Origin: Chloroflexota bacterium
GTDB lineage: Bacteria; Chloroflexota; UBA11872
Assembly: GCA_022824495.1 (NCBI GenBank)
Contig: JAJDZU010000012.1
Coordinates: forward strand, 124,001 to 188,000
Length of the DNA: 64,000 bases
Direction: 5' to 3'
Of the stretch, positions 63,883 through 64,000 are shown one piece after another. A program made the position numbers and the translations under genes. The notes under the pieces are model-generated. The model searched no databases. It saw nothing but the letters and a program-made list of their open reading frames with translations, and was not told the origin of the DNA. Within the stretch, counting starts at the first letter, position 1; every line of letters starts with the position of its first letter.

Positions 63883-64000
63883 AGTCCGCCGCTCCGCCCC
63901 AGGAAGCCATCGCCCGGATCGTCGCCCTGGCCCTGGCCGAAGACATCGGCGCCGGCGATCTCACCAGCCAGTCCGTGGTTCCTGAGCAGTCGCGCTTCCA
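63879..64000 (+). CDS. nadC: Nicotinate-nucleotide pyrophosphorylase NadC, N-terminal part
   Basis: Only about 40 codons are in the window. They read EAIARIVALALAEDIGAGDLTSQSVVPE, the conserved start of quinolinate phosphoribosyltransferase (A/x-E-D-x-G-x-G-D-x-T), which converts quinolinate to nicotinate mononucleotide. The ATG at 63879 overlaps the preceding small gene by four nt. It runs off the right edge. With nadA at 5.3 kb it completes two of the de novo NAD steps seen here. Confidence 0.9.
   Translation, partial: MKSAAPPQEAIARIVALALAEDIGAGDLTSQSVVPEQSRF

Overview
The window is GC-rich, densely coded bacterial chromosome (about 60 protein genes, one tRNA, no rRNA, no CRISPR, no insertion sequence or prophage). 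The gene mix suggests a free-living or host-associated member of the Chloroflexota or a similar high-GC environmental lineage: a PPi-type phosphofructokinase signature, a short archaeal/thermophile-type AHCY, many sugar-acid and glycan genes (enolase superfamily, PfkB kinases, GH127, GH172, Gfo/Idh/MocA, TIM-barrel epimerases), several Tat-type exported proteins, frequent GTG/TTG starts and 4-14 nt gene overlaps. The taxonomy is inference; no rRNA is present to confirm it.

Layout. 1-4.1 kb (minus): nucleotidyltransferase fragment, ftsY, A-type Fe-S carrier, small membrane protein, cysteine desulfurase and a SufR-like regulator, which together look like an Fe-S assembly operon. 4.3-7.6 kb: primary-type sigma factor (plus), then nadA and a PPi-type PFK (minus). 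7.7-11.8 kb (plus): nitroreductase, amidase, Tat-exported PhoX-like protein preceded by a large hairpin. 11.8-17.6 kb (minus): YbjQ, PfkB kinase, Tat-type protein; then an operon of formylglycine-generating enzyme, GH127 and sialidase. 17.8-25.8 kb (plus): NYN nuclease with a terminator hairpin in its leader, an enolase-superfamily enzyme, then an S-adenosylmethionine cycle block (mtnA, mtnP, PfkB kinase, ahcY, metK) ending in a beta-carbonic anhydrase. A SulP anion transporter lies convergent to it.

27.6-36.1 kb: a DUF6807 protein, a perfect parS-like palindrome, an SDR, tRNA-Lys(UUU), a three-gene ABC exporter, an MMPL transporter and an MpaB/Lcp-type (DUF2236) protein. 36-46.9 kb: GNAT, gamma-glutamyltransferase, a BrnT/CopG-type toxin-antitoxin pair with its operator, a NatAB-like ABC exporter, an NHL-repeat protein, an epimerase, a sulfatase-fold hydrolase with Thr at the nucleophile position, and a Fic protein. 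Upstream of fic is a striking cluster of palindromes sharing a 13-8-13 design. 47-53 kb (plus): GH172, Tat/M23 peptidase, hisI, then a heptose/nucleotide-sugar group (gmhA, hddA, zinc-ribbon-bearing epimerase). 53-58 kb: DUF362, Gfo/Idh/MocA, SGNH hydrolase, a small protein whose usual partner (clan AA aspartic protease) survives only as an N-terminal stub, and a sugar epimerase-like TIM barrel. 58-63.4 kb (minus): moxR, DUF58, DUF4129, rarA. 63.6 kb to the end (plus): a small protein overlapping the start of nadC.

The strongest leads for new biology are the palindrome cluster at the fic promoter, the parS-like site, the attenuator-like hairpin in front of the NYN nuclease, and the pairing of a genuine formylglycine-generating enzyme with a sulfatase-fold enzyme that has no cysteine to modify.
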